Assembly (NCBI GenBank): GCA_036506155.1
Contig: DASXSF010000080.1
Span: 124,001-188,000 of the forward strand
Length of the DNA stretch: 64,000 bases
Direction of reading: 5' to 3'
DNA from: DASXRA01 sp036506155
Lineage (GTDB): Bacteria > Actinomycetota > Actinomycetes > Mycobacteriales > Jatrophihabitantaceae
Position numbers and translations under genes: made by a program. A model generated the notes under the pieces. The model searched no databases. It worked only from the letters and a program-made list of their open reading frames with translations, and had not been told where the DNA came from. This document shows, one piece after another, positions 41,523 through 49,538 of this stretch. Numbering within the stretch: the stretch's first letter is position 1; each line of letters begins with the position of its first letter.

Positions 41523-41918
41523 ATGCCACTGTTCCGCCCGACGATCACGGCCTATGCGCACTGCGACCTGCCGTGCGGCGTGTACGACCCGGCGCAAGCG
41601 CGCATCGAGGCCGAATCGGTGAAGGCGATCATGGAGAAATACCAGGGCAACGAAGACCCGGTCTTCCGCACCCGCGCGCTGATCATCAAGGAGCAGCGGG
41701 CCGAACTCGTCAAACACCACCTGTGGGTGCTGTGGACCGACTACTTCAAGCCGCCGCACTTCGAGAAGTACCCAGAGCTGCACGACCTTTTCAACCGGGC
41801 CACGAAAGCAGCGGGCGCAGCCGGCGGCAAGGGCAGCGTCGACCCCGCCGAGGGACAGAAGCTGCTCGATCTCATCGCTGAAATCGACAAGATCTTCTGG
41901 GAGACCAAGAAGGCGTGA
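41523..41918 (+). CDS. sodN: Nickel-containing superoxide dismutase
   Basis: This 131-residue precursor has a 12-residue leader (MPLFRPTITAYA) followed by the nickel hook HCDLPCGVYD, in which the mature His1, Cys2 and Cys6 bind nickel after leader removal by SodX. The rest (ARIEAESVKAIMEKYQGNEDP, KEQRAELVKHHLWVLWTDYFKP, IDKIFWETKKA) matches the family end to end. ATG 41523 has AGGAGG eight bases upstream; ATG 41517 is only two bases from it. In Streptomyces nickel status controls this gene through Nur; I could not pick out a Nur box. Confidence 0.97.
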   Translation: MPLFRPTITAYAHCDLPCGVYDPAQARIEAESVKAIMEKYQGNEDPVFRTRALIIKEQRAELVKHHLWVLWTDYFKPPHFEKYPELHDLFNRATKAAGAAGGKGSVDPAEGQKLLDLIAEIDKIFWETKKA

Positions 41919-41931
41919 ACGATCCCGGCGG

Positions 41932-41956
41932 GGCCGGCTCCGCTGCGGAGCCGGCC
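41932..41956 (+). terminator. Strong hairpin just after sodN
   Basis: GGCCGGCTCCGC and GCGGAGCCGGCC form a perfect 12-bp inverted repeat around a single base, followed by TTCG, beginning 13 bp after the sodN stop. It lies inside the longest frame of the next gene, so it probably ends the sodN transcript or attenuates read-through. Confidence 0.7.
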
Positions 41957-41962
41957 TTCGTC

Positions 41963-42562
41963 GTGCCCGGGCCCGTCCCGGACGCCACCGCACTATGGCT
42001 CATCCGCCATGGGGAGACGGAGTGGAGCCGCTCCGGTCGGCACACGAGCCGCACCGACCTGCCGCTGACGGCACGCGGCGAGAAGCAGGCGGTCGCGCTT
42101 CGCGAGCTTCTCGCCGGGCTGCGGCCCGCCCTGGTGCTCTCCAGCCCCAGGCGCCGGGCTGTGGACACCGCGGAACTGGCCGGCCTAGCCGTCGACGCCA
42201 TCGACGACGATCTCACGGAGTGGGACTACGGCGACTACGAGGGGCTCACTACCGCCGAGATCCGCGAGCGGGTTCCGGGCTGGTCACTGTGGACGCACGC
42301 GATACCCGGCGGTGAGACGTGTGCGCAGGTCAGCGCGCGGGCAGACCGCGTATTGCGCCGCACCATGCCCTACCTCGACGACGGTCCTGCCGTGCTCATC
42401 GCCCACGGGCACATCAGCCGTGTCATCGGCGCTCGCTGGATCGGCTTGTCCGCTGTAGACGGGCAGCGCCTGGCGCTGGGCACGGCCGCGCCGTCGCTGC
42501 TCGGCGGCGAACACGGGTCTGCAGTCGTGCAGCGTTGGAACATGCCGAACCCCGGTGCGTAA
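41963..42562 (+). CDS. Histidine phosphatase family protein (phosphoglycerate mutase-like)
   Basis: The protein has the phosphatase signature LWLIRHGETEWS (phospho-His), LSSPRRRAVDTAELAG, LTEWDYGDYEGLTTAEI and the second His in VLIAHGHISRV. Substrates in this superfamily range from sugar phosphates to nucleotides. Two starts are possible: GTG 41915, which overlaps the sodN stop (GTGA) but places the 12-bp hairpin inside the coding region, and GTG 41963, which follows the hairpin and fits the domain start (199 residues). I prefer the latter with low certainty. Confidence 0.85.
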   Translation: MPGPVPDATALWLIRHGETEWSRSGRHTSRTDLPLTARGEKQAVALRELLAGLRPALVLSSPRRRAVDTAELAGLAVDAIDDDLTEWDYGDYEGLTTAEIRERVPGWSLWTHAIPGGETCAQVSARADRVLRRTMPYLDDGPAVLIAHGHISRVIGARWIGLSAVDGQRLALGTAAPSLLGGEHGSAVVQRWNMPNPGA

Positions 42563-42703
42563 CGCTGGGTCATTGCGCTACCAGCGGGGAGTCAACGGCA
42601 GCGAACCATAGCTAGGGGTTGTCGAGTCGGCGCATATGTCGCATCCTGGGCCAACAGGTGTGCGACTGGGTCTGTTGTGCACCCTGTCACCGAGGAGGCT
42701 GCC

Positions 42704-43582
42704 ATGAGGCCGATCCGAACATCGTTCCGCGTGGCGACGATCATCGCCGCGGTCAGCGCGACGACCGCCGGCGTGTTGGCCGCGCTGCCAGCCGGGGCGA
42801 GCCCCGCCGCGAGCAGTGCACAGCTGTCTGCGGCGATGCAGCGCCTCGACCGGTCGATCGCGTTTGCAGGCACCGCATGGGGCGTCGACCCGGCCGCGCA
42901 CCAGGTCGTCGTCTCGGTCGACCGCTCCGTCACCGGCAACCGCCTTGCCGCGGTCCGGGCCGCGGTCGGGGGTCTTGGCAGTGCCGCGAGGCTGCAGAGC
43001 GCACCGGGCGTGTTCCACGTCGACATCAGCGGCGGCGATGCGATCTACGGCTCGCGATTCCGCTGCTCGCTCGGCTTCAACGTCATCAGCGGCTCTACTC
43101 ACTACTTCCTGACCGCAGGCCACTGCGGCAAGGCCGAACCGCGGTGGTGGACCTCCGCCAGCCACGCCACGTTCCTCGGCAACACGACCGGCGCGACGTT
43201 CCCCGGCCACGATTACGCGATCGTGCGCTACGACCCGTCCTACACCAACTACCCGGGCACGGTCGGCAGCCAGGACATCACCCACGCGGCCAACGCCGTG
43301 GTCGGCGAGACGGTCACCCGCCGGGGCAGCACGACCGGCGTGCACACCGGCCGGGTCACCGCCCTGAACGTGACGGTGCATTACAGCAGCGGCGGCACGG
43401 TCCGCGGACTGATTCAGACCACCGTCTGCGCCGAGCCCGGTGACAGCGGCGGCCCGCTCTACAACGGCACCGCGGCCCTGGGCCTCACCTCCGGCGGCAG
43501 CGGCAACTGCACCACGGGCGGGACCACGTTCTTCCAGCCGGTGACCGCCGCGCTGTCGGCGTACGGGGTTCAGGTGTACTGA
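42704..43582 (+). CDS. Secreted S1 serine protease (streptogrisin/alpha-lytic type) with pro-region
   Basis: The 292-residue precursor has a signal peptide (FRVATIIAAVSATTAGVLAA...AGA), an alpha-lytic-type pro-region of about 75 residues (MQRLDRSIAFAGTAWGVDP, VVSVDRSVTG) that assists folding, and a chymotrypsin-fold domain. The triad is His in FLTAGHCG, Asp in GHDYAIVRY and Ser in AEPGDSGGPLY, with paired Cys around each. The start at 42704 follows GAGGAGG. It stands alone between convergent or unrelated genes and probably scavenges protein outside the cell. Confidence 0.94.
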   Translation: MRPIRTSFRVATIIAAVSATTAGVLAALPAGASPAASSAQLSAAMQRLDRSIAFAGTAWGVDPAAHQVVVSVDRSVTGNRLAAVRAAVGGLGSAARLQSAPGVFHVDISGGDAIYGSRFRCSLGFNVISGSTHYFLTAGHCGKAEPRWWTSASHATFLGNTTGATFPGHDYAIVRYDPSYTNYPGTVGSQDITHAANAVVGETVTRRGSTTGVHTGRVTALNVTVHYSSGGTVRGLIQTTVCAEPGDSGGPLYNGTAALGLTSGGSGNCTTGGTTFFQPVTAALSAYGVQVY

Positions 43583-43605
43583 TCGCCCGTGGGCGGGTTC
43601 CGGGG

Positions 43606-43636
43606 TTGACTTCAAGCCGGCTTGAACTCGTATGGT
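43606..43636 (+). promoter_or_regulatory. MerR-type promoter with 19-bp spacer and 16-bp palindrome
   Basis: TTGACT (43606-43611) and TATGGT (43631-43636) are 19 bp apart, the overlong spacing that MerR regulators correct by twisting DNA. The spacer holds TTCAAGCCGGCTTGAA (43611-43626), a perfect 16-bp palindrome. Counting seven bases from the -10 element puts the transcription start on the A of the ATG at 43643, so the mRNA would have no leader. Confidence 0.8.
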
Positions 43637-43642
43637 GCCGGC

Positions 43643-43969
43643 ATGAATGACATCCGTTACCAGCACAGGAGCCTCGACGTTGCCTGCGAGCTGGGCGCCG
43701 CCGACTCTCCCGGCAGGGCCGCCGAGTGGCGGCGCCTGCGGGAACAGGCCGGGCTGGGCGCAATTTCCATCCCGGGTGGTGCACGGCTGTGGCTTCGACC
43801 GACGGCCGCGGACGTGGCCCGGGATCTGGTCCGGCGGGAGGCCGCGTGTTGCGGGTTCCTGGATCTCGAGCTGGCCACGGATGGCGACCGGCTCCACCTG
43901 GACGTCACATCTCCTGCTCCTGGCGCCGGCCCGGTGATCTCCTCGCTGACGGGCGTTGATCCACGGTGA
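43643..43969 (+). CDS. Small MerR-operon protein with CC motif, function unknown
   Basis: The 108-residue protein contains VACELGAADSPGRAAEWRRLRE, GGARLWLRPTAADVARDLVRREAACCGFLDLEL and LHLDVTSPAP. I recall similar sequences with the R-E-x-x-C-C-x-F block beside MerR regulators in actinobacteria but know of no assigned activity. The vicinal cysteines suggest metal or thiol chemistry. ATG 43643 coincides with the predicted transcription start, so translation is probably leaderless. The stop overlaps the GTG of the merR-type gene (GTGA). Confidence 0.75.
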   Translation: MNDIRYQHRSLDVACELGAADSPGRAAEWRRLREQAGLGAISIPGGARLWLRPTAADVARDLVRREAACCGFLDLELATDGDRLHLDVTSPAPGAGPVISSLTGVDPR

Positions 43970-44400
43970 CCGCTGCGGTGCTGTCGATCGGTGAAGTCGC
44001 GGCACGCTCCGGCCTTGCCACCTCGGCGATCCGCTACTACGAGGAGCTCGGCCTGGTCGAGCCGGTCGCGCGGCAGTCCGGTCGGCGGCTGTTCGCCGAG
44101 TCGGCCGCAAATCGGATGCGAGCCATCACAGCCGCTCGAGAGGCCGGCTTCAGCCTCGACGAGATCCGGCGTCTGCTCGACAGCCAGGTCGAGGGCACCG
44201 AGGTATGGCGCGAACTCGTCGAGGTGAAGATCACCCAACTCTCCACGCGCATCGAACGGTTGCAGGCCGTCGAGACCCTGCTCCGCGACAGCCTCACATG
44301 TGGCTGCCGGGCCTGGGACGACTGCCCGATCCTGTTGGGTGCCTGCCAGCCGGCACCTGCGACCGCGTCACGCGACGCGACCGGTCAAGATTGTGCTTAG
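43966..44400 (+). CDS. MerR-family transcriptional regulator with C-terminal Cys cluster
   Basis: The 144-residue protein has the MerR helix-turn-helix (SIGEVAARSGLATSAIRYYEELGLVEPVARQSGRRLF), a dimerisation helix (VWRELVEVKITQLSTRIERLQAVETLL) and an end cluster CGCRAWDDCPILLGAC (four cysteines) that can bind metal or an iron-sulfur centre, comparable in position to SoxR and metal-sensing members. It is the second gene of the operon driven by the 19-bp-spacer promoter and is expected to regulate itself. The inducer is unknown. Confidence 0.92.
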   Translation: MTAAVLSIGEVAARSGLATSAIRYYEELGLVEPVARQSGRRLFAESAANRMRAITAAREAGFSLDEIRRLLDSQVEGTEVWRELVEVKITQLSTRIERLQAVETLLRDSLTCGCRAWDDCPILLGACQPAPATASRDATGQDCA

Positions 44401-45825
44401 CTCCAGCGGCTGATCTCTCGGTGCGCGTGGGAGCCCCGGACGGGCGCCCGGTGATCGCGATTGCAGTCAGTGCGGCGAGTACGGCGAAGATCACGCACGA
44501 CCACAACGCCGGACGGAAACCGGCGGTCACCGAGGCCGGAGTGCCGAGGTGGCCGTGGGCGGCGAACACGGCGCTGGCGATCGCAATCGAGAAAACCGCG
44601 CCGAAGCGTTGTTCCATGTAGTTGACGCCTGACGCCTGACGCCTTGCCCATCTCCTGCTCGGCGACTGCACTGAGAACGGCGGTGGGCACAGTGGGTAGT
44701 GCCATCGAGATGCCAATGCCGGCGACGAGCAGTCCGGCGACGATTTCCACCCAGCCGGTACCCAGCGATCCGCGCGCAGCCATCTATGTCTAGCCGACGG
44801 TCTGCAGTGCAAGGCCGGTCAGCATGATGGGACGTCGGCCGATTCGGTCGGACAGCGCGCCTGCGATCGGCGAGACGATCATCGGGGTGGCGAAGAACGG
44901 CAGCAGCCGCACTCCGGTCGAGATCGGGGAAGTACCCGCGCGCGAACTGGAACTCCTGCGTGATCAGGAATGCCGCGGCGAAGGTGGCCCCGGACATGAG
45001 GAATGTCGTCAGGTTGCCGGCAGCGAAGGCCGGGGTGCGGAAGAGGCGCATCGGCACCATCGGTTCGGCCACCCGCTGTTCCCAGCCGAGAAAGCCGAGA
45101 AGGAGCGCACCACCCGCGAGGAGCGTCCCGACGATCTCCGGGCTCGACAATCCGATGTCGTTCGCACGGACCAATGCCCACACCAGACCGAAGACGCCGC
45201 CGCTTATTAGGCCGACGCCTACGAGGTCGAGCCGCCCGGGCCCGCCGTGGCTTTCTGGCAGCAGCCGGGCGCTGAGCGCCAAGGCGAGGAGCCCGATCGG
45301 GACGTTGAGCCAGAAGATCCAGTGCCAGTCGAGACGTTCGGCGATCAGGCCTCCGACGATCGGGCCGGCGGCGACGGCCAACCCGGCAAGGCCGCCGTAG
45401 ATGCCGACGATCATGCCACGCCGTTCGCGAGGAAACGCCGTCGTGAGGATCGTCAAACTCAGCGGCATGACGACGGCGGCGCCGAGTCCTTGCACGGTGC
45501 GCGCGACAACCAGCTCACCGATGTTCGGCGCCAGCGCACAGGCGGCCGAAGACAGCGTGAACAGCGCCAGACCGACGTTGAAAATGCGCCGCCGCCCGAA
45601 ACGATCGCCGAGCGCCGCGGCGGTGATGATCCCTGCAGCGAACGCGATCCCGTAGGAATTGACCGTCCACTGCAGCGACGCGAGGTCGGCGTGCAGGTCT
45701 TGCTGCATCTGCGGCAACGCGGTGATCACGACCAGCGCGTCGAGCACGACCATGAAATACGCGGTCGAGGTGAGGCCCAGCACCCAGCGCAAACGGGTCG
45801 TGGACAGCGTTCGGACGTTCGTCAT
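44397..45825 (-). pseudogene. DHA2-type MFS drug exporter, broken by frameshifts and stops
   Basis: The first 300 codons are a good 14-TM EmrB/QacA-type exporter (VVLDALVVITALPQMQ, GDRFGRRRIFNVGL, RTVQGLGAAVVMP, LDWHWIFWLNVPIG). Near 44935 the frame shifts: the family sequence continues (TSPISTGVRLLPFFATPM, ALSDRIGRRPIM) in another frame, meets two stop codons (TAGACATAG, 44789-44797), resumes at MAARGSLGTGWVEIV, and shifts again at a 7-bp tandem repeat (44624-44644) before QRFGAVFSIAIASAVFAAHG. At least two shifts and two stops make sequencing error an unlikely sole cause. The MerR gene overlaps its end. Confidence 0.85.
44624..44644. repeat. Three tandem copies of GACGCCT
   Basis: Seven-base units at 44624-44630, 44631-44637 and 44638-44644. 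Seven is not a multiple of three, so copy-number change shifts the reading frame of the MFS gene that contains it. Confidence 0.9.
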
Positions 45826-45996
45826 CGGTTCGGCTCCTTCGGCGCGTCCCGCCGCCTCGGGGCGGGTCCGCAGCAGTGACGAACAGCGCGACGCCAGACA
45901 GACACCTCGCCGCAGAGTTTCCGAGGACGTGTCCGTGCGCGGTCCGTCTGCTCGTCTAATACTCGAAACGAATCAGAAACCGCTGCTGGAGGACTG

Positions 45997-46338
45997 ATGC
46001 AGTACGCACTGCTGGCCTACGGCCGCACCGATTCGCTGCGCGACGCGAGCGCTCCGATCGACGACGCCATCGCCGCGGTCCTGGCCCGGCCCTACGTCAC
46101 CGGCTGGGCTCGTCTGCACGCAGACGAGTCGGCCACCACGTTGCGAAGCAGTGCGGGAAAGACATTGCTCACCGACGGGCCGTTCATCGACAGCAAGGAG
46201 TACCTCGCCGGGGTGATCGTCGTCGAGGCCGACGACCTCGACGGGGCGCTTGCCGTGGCGCAGGAACTACAGGACGCCCGCAGCGGCGGCGCGATCGAGG
46301 TGCGGCCGGTCATCGAAGGACTGTTCCGTGGCGCTTGA
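45997..46338 (+). CDS. YciI/DGPF-domain protein, partner of an ECF42 sigma factor
   Basis: The 113-residue protein has the DGPF motif in LLTDGPFIDSKEYLAGVIVVEADD plus the N-terminal strand MQYALLAYG. YciI-like proteins have a ferredoxin-like fold and may bind or process small molecules. GGAGG lies five bases before the ATG. It overlaps the ECF42 sigma gene by 11 bp, a pairing I recall as a hallmark of ECF42 loci, where DGPF genes are the regulon. Confidence 0.92.
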   Translation: MQYALLAYGRTDSLRDASAPIDDAIAAVLARPYVTGWARLHADESATTLRSSAGKTLLTDGPFIDSKEYLAGVIVVEADDLDGALAVAQELQDARSGGAIEVRPVIEGLFRGA

Positions 46339-47518
46339 CGCCGTCTTCCGCGAGCACTGGGGCCGCGTCCTGGCGAGGTTGGTGGGTCTGCTGGGCGACA
46401 TCGAACTGGCCGAAGAGGCAGCGGCGGAGGCGTTCGCGATCGCTGCAGAGCGCTGGCCGCTCGACGGCGAGCCGACCAACCCGATCGGCTGGCTCGTCGC
46501 GACTGCCCGCAACCGTGCTGTCGACCAGATTCGCCGGCAGCAGGTCCTGGCCGCGAAGACGAAGCTGCTCGGACGCGAGCTCGAGCTCACACCGGAGGCA
46601 GCCATGCACGACCCCGCTACCGCCGTCATTCCCGACGAACGACTCGAGCTGATCTTCACCTGCTGCCACCCCGCGCTCGCCATCGACGCGCAGGTGGCGC
46701 TCACGCTCCGCACCCTCGGTGGCCTCTCCACCGAGGAGATTGCACTCGCCTACCTTGTCCCGTTCGACACGATGAGCAAGCGGCTGACCCGCGCCAAACA
46801 CAAGATTCGCGACGCGGGCATCCCCTTCGCGGTGCCGCCCGACCACCAACTCCCCGACCGGCTCGCAGGCGTCCTGGCAGTCGTGTACCTGATCTTCAAC
46901 GAAGGCTGGGGCGGCCGTCGAATCGATCTGGCCGCCGAGGCGATCCAGCTGGGTCGAGCGCTGGCCGACCTCATGCCCGACGACGGCGAGGTACTTGCGC
47001 TGCTCGCGCTCATGCTCTTGCACGACGCGCGTCGTCACGCTCGGGTCCGCGACGGCCAGGTCGTCCCGCTTGACGACCAGGACCGCAGCCTGTGGAACGA
47101 ACGGCAGATCGCCGAAGGCCGTGAGTTCTTGGAGGCGGCGATGACCCGCGAGCATGCCGGGCCGTACGTCGTGCAGGCAGCGATCGCCGAGCTACACCTG
47201 CACCAACCACGCGACTGGCCACAGATTGCCACGCTCTACGAAGCTCTCGGCCGGCAGACCGGGTCGCCGATCGTCGAAATGAACCGAGCCATCGCCATCG
47301 CCGAAATCGAGGGACCAGAGGCCGGACTGGCCATCCTCGACAGGCTCGAGTTGGACCACTACCGCTACTTCCACTCCACCTACGCCGACCTGCTGCGCCG
47401 GGCGGGCCGGCACAGCGACGCGCGCCGCGCCTACCGGCGGGCCCTGGATCTCGCGAATACCGATCCCGAGCGGCGCTTCCTTCGAGACCGACTCGCCGAA
47501 TTGAACGCCTGCGAGTGA
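46328..47518 (+). CDS. ECF42-type RNA polymerase sigma factor with long C-terminal helical domain
   Basis: The 396-residue protein has sigma-2 (LVGLLGDIELAEEAAAEAFAIAAERWP), sigma-4 (TLGGLSTEEIALAYLVPFDTMSKRLTRAKHKI) and the roughly 200-residue TPR-like tail of ECF42 with its landmarks FTCCHPALA, VVYLIFNEGW and LALLALMLLHDARR. ECF42 proteins have no classical anti-sigma factor and rely on the tail. GTG 46328 lies within the end of the DGPF gene, which couples their translation. Confidence 0.93.
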   Translation: MALDAVFREHWGRVLARLVGLLGDIELAEEAAAEAFAIAAERWPLDGEPTNPIGWLVATARNRAVDQIRRQQVLAAKTKLLGRELELTPEAAMHDPATAVIPDERLELIFTCCHPALAIDAQVALTLRTLGGLSTEEIALAYLVPFDTMSKRLTRAKHKIRDAGIPFAVPPDHQLPDRLAGVLAVVYLIFNEGWGGRRIDLAAEAIQLGRALADLMPDDGEVLALLALMLLHDARRHARVRDGQVVPLDDQDRSLWNERQIAEGREFLEAAMTREHAGPYVVQAAIAELHLHQPRDWPQIATLYEALGRQTGSPIVEMNRAIAIAEIEGPEAGLAILDRLELDHYRYFHSTYADLLRRAGRHSDARRAYRRALDLANTDPERRFLRDRLAELNACE

Positions 47519-47549
47519 CCGCAATCTCGGCCCCGCTCGCTCATTTGCG

Positions 47550-47957
47550 TCAGGAAGGCCTCTCACGGTCGAGGGCTTTGCGGGCAGGCGGCGTGAACAG
47601 CAGGTAGAGCACCGCGAGCGCGCTGACAATGATCGGCCCCCCGTATGCCATCAGGCCGGCCTGAAAGCCGAGGCTGTATCCGACCGGAAGGGCCAGTAGC
47701 TCGATCACGACGACCGGCGTGCGGGCCGCCGGTCGCAGCCCGAGCAGTCCCCGCGCGCACGAACCCAGCACCACCGCGCCGAGCAGCGCGAACGCCGCAC
47801 CGAGCAGCGCCCGCGCGACGCTGTCCGGGTGTCCGACGGCGGTCTTCACGACCAGGGCGACAGCGCCGCCGGCGAATGCAAGGCCCTGGAGGCCCACGAT
47901 CACGACGGCGGCACGAACCTGGGCGGGGACCTGATCGGTGCCGGAGTGGACGGACAT
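47550..47957 (-). CDS. Four-TM membrane protein of unknown function
   Basis: The 135-residue protein has four hydrophobic segments: AAVVIVGLQGLAFAGGAVALV, ALLGAAFALLGAVVLGSCARG, TPVVVIELLALPVGYSLGFQ and GGPIIVSALAVLYLLF, with a basic C-terminus. It resembles small actinobacterial integral membrane proteins without assigned role. ATG 47957 has AGG at good spacing; ATG 47963 is two codons longer. It is divergent from the lipid kinase gene. Confidence 0.75.
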   Translation of the reverse strand: MSVHSGTDQVPAQVRAAVVIVGLQGLAFAGGAVALVVKTAVGHPDSVARALLGAAFALLGAVVLGSCARGLLGLRPAARTPVVVIELLALPVGYSLGFQAGLMAYGGPIIVSALAVLYLLFTPPARKALDRERPS

Positions 47958-48059
47958 CGCCATAAGCCTAAGACGCCGCAGGCGCGGAGTGGCGCGAGGC
48001 ATCCGCCCCCCGGAGGGCGGTGCCCGAGCGACACGCCCGGCGGATGAGATCATGCGAAC

Positions 48060-48983
48060 ATGCGTGTGGTCGTCGTGGTGAATCCCCTGGCAACCGCGAT
48101 GTCCGATCGGCAGCGCGACGTGCTCGCGCATGCGCTGGGCAGTGCGTCCGAGCTTTCCATCGAGGAGACGGCCAACCGCGGCCACGCGGCCGCACTGGCC
48201 TGCCGCGCAATGCGCGACGGCGTCGATGTCGTCATCGCCCTCGGCGGGGACGGGACCGTCAACGAGGTAGCCAACGGGCTGCTGACCGACGGCATCCATG
48301 ACGCGGTGCCGGCACTCGGGGTGGTCCCGGCCGGGTCCACCAACGTCTTCGCACGCGCACTGGGCATGCCCAACAACCCGATCGAGGCCACCGGCGCGCT
48401 GCTGGACGCGTTGCGGCACGGCCGCCGGCGCGCGATCAGCCTTGGCCGATTGGAGGACCGCTGGTTCACGTTCACCGCCGGAGTCGGTTTCGATGCGGCC
48501 ATCGTCGCCGGTGTAGAGAAGCAGCGGCGCCGGGGCAAGCGCTCCAGCCATCTGCTCTACGCCCAGGTCGGCATCCGGGAGTTCCTGCGCACCGACCGGC
48601 GCCACCCCATGCTGCACCTCGAGCTACCCGACGGCGGGACCGTCGACAACCTGCACTACGCGATCGTTGCCAACTGCGACCCCTGGACGTATGTCGGCGA
48701 ACGGCCGCTGCGGCCCACCCCGCAAGCGTCCTTCGACACGGGGCTGGACCTCTACGCGCGCCGAAGCATGGGCGTCGCGAGCGTCGCCTTCGGGCTCGCC
48801 CGGATGCTGCGCAAGAGGCCGTCCACCAAGGGCGGTTGGGGCGTCTACCTGCAACACGACCTGCCCGGACTCGTGCTCCGGGCAGATGAGCCGATGCCAG
48901 TGCAGGTCGACGGTGACCTACTCGAACCCCGCGACAAGATGCAGTTCTGGTCGGTCCCGCAAGCGCTCAGTGTTGTCATCTAG
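48060..48983 (+). CDS. Diacylglycerol kinase-family lipid kinase
   Basis: The 307-residue protein begins VVVVNPLAT and has the nucleotide motif ALGGDGTVNEVANGL (60-74), GVVPAGSTNVFARALG and the C-terminal beta domain (VGFDAAIVAGVEKQRRRGKRSSHLLY, QVDGDLLEP). Such enzymes phosphorylate diacylglycerol or related membrane lipids. In M. tuberculosis the gene beside whiB1 (Rv3218) is, as I recall, of this kind. A hairpin follows the gene at 49092. Confidence 0.9.
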   Translation: MRVVVVVNPLATAMSDRQRDVLAHALGSASELSIEETANRGHAAALACRAMRDGVDVVIALGGDGTVNEVANGLLTDGIHDAVPALGVVPAGSTNVFARALGMPNNPIEATGALLDALRHGRRRAISLGRLEDRWFTFTAGVGFDAAIVAGVEKQRRRGKRSSHLLYAQVGIREFLRTDRRHPMLHLELPDGGTVDNLHYAIVANCDPWTYVGERPLRPTPQASFDTGLDLYARRSMGVASVAFGLARMLRKRPSTKGGWGVYLQHDLPGLVLRADEPMPVQVDGDLLEPRDKMQFWSVPQALSVVI

Positions 48984-49091
48984 TCCGCTACGCCGCATAA
49001 TGTCCGCCTGTTTGTAGGGATCGCGGAAGTTCCGGCGGGTCACCGCTTGCCGGCTGGCGCCGATTGGGTAAGGCTGGTCGGTGAGCGAGGT

Positions 49092-49114
49092 CTCCGGCGG
49101 AAATCCCGCCGGAG
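49092..49114 (+). terminator. Hairpin after the lipid kinase gene
   Basis: CTCCGGCGG (49092-49100) pairs with CCGCCGGAG (49106-49114) around AAATC. A second hairpin, GCGCGTG (49130-49136) with CACGCGC (49142-49148), follows closely. Together they separate the kinase transcript from the whiB1 promoter. Confidence 0.6.
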
Positions 49115-49202
49115 CGCCAGTGTGCGCCGGCGCGTGCACAACACGCGCTCTGGCGTGATCTCGCCCGCATCGCTCAGACAGGCCTTGAAGCACGAACTAG
49201 CT

Positions 49203-49218
49203 CGTGAAAGAATTCACA
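49203..49218 (+). promoter_or_regulatory. CRP-like site upstream of whiB1
   Basis: CGTGA-AAGAAT-TCACA differs from the TGTGA-N6-TCACA consensus by one base, 59 bp before the whiB1 start codon. The M. tuberculosis whiB1 promoter is known to be controlled by the cAMP receptor protein, so the position makes sense. Binding here is inferred. Confidence 0.55.
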
Positions 49219-49277
49219 AGCACGGCGGCCGGCGACGAAGCCACTGTCGTAGCACGAGGTAGAGGAGAGATAGACCA

Positions 49278-49529
49278 ATGGATTGGCGTCACCGCGCGAT
49301 CTGCCGTGACGAGGACCCGGAACTGTTCTTCCCCATCGGAAACACCGGGCCCGCGCTGTTGCAGATCGAGCAGGCCAAGGCCGTGTGCCGTCGTTGCCCG
49401 GTGGTCCAGGACTGCCTGGCCTGGGCTCTGGAAAGTGGCCAGGACGCGGGGGTCTGGGGTGGTCTCTCCGAAGACGAGCGCCGGGCGCTCAAACGCCGCC
49501 GGGCCCGCACTCGGGCCAGGACGGCCTGA
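49278..49529 (+). CDS. whiB1: WhiB1-type iron-sulfur transcription factor
   Basis: The 83-residue protein has the four cluster-binding cysteines at 9, 37, 40 and 46 (CRRCPVVQDC), the turn GVWGG at 58-62 and a basic DNA-binding tail (ALKRRRARTRAR). WhiB1 holds a [4Fe-4S] cluster that reacts with nitric oxide and works with the principal sigma factor. Convergent with a PdtaS-type kinase as in mycobacteria, which supports the WhiB1 assignment. AGAGGAGAG precedes the ATG. Confidence 0.95.
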   Translation: MDWRHRAICRDEDPELFFPIGNTGPALLQIEQAKAVCRRCPVVQDCLAWALESGQDAGVWGGLSEDERRALKRRRARTRARTA

Positions 49530-49538
49530 CCGGAGCGT

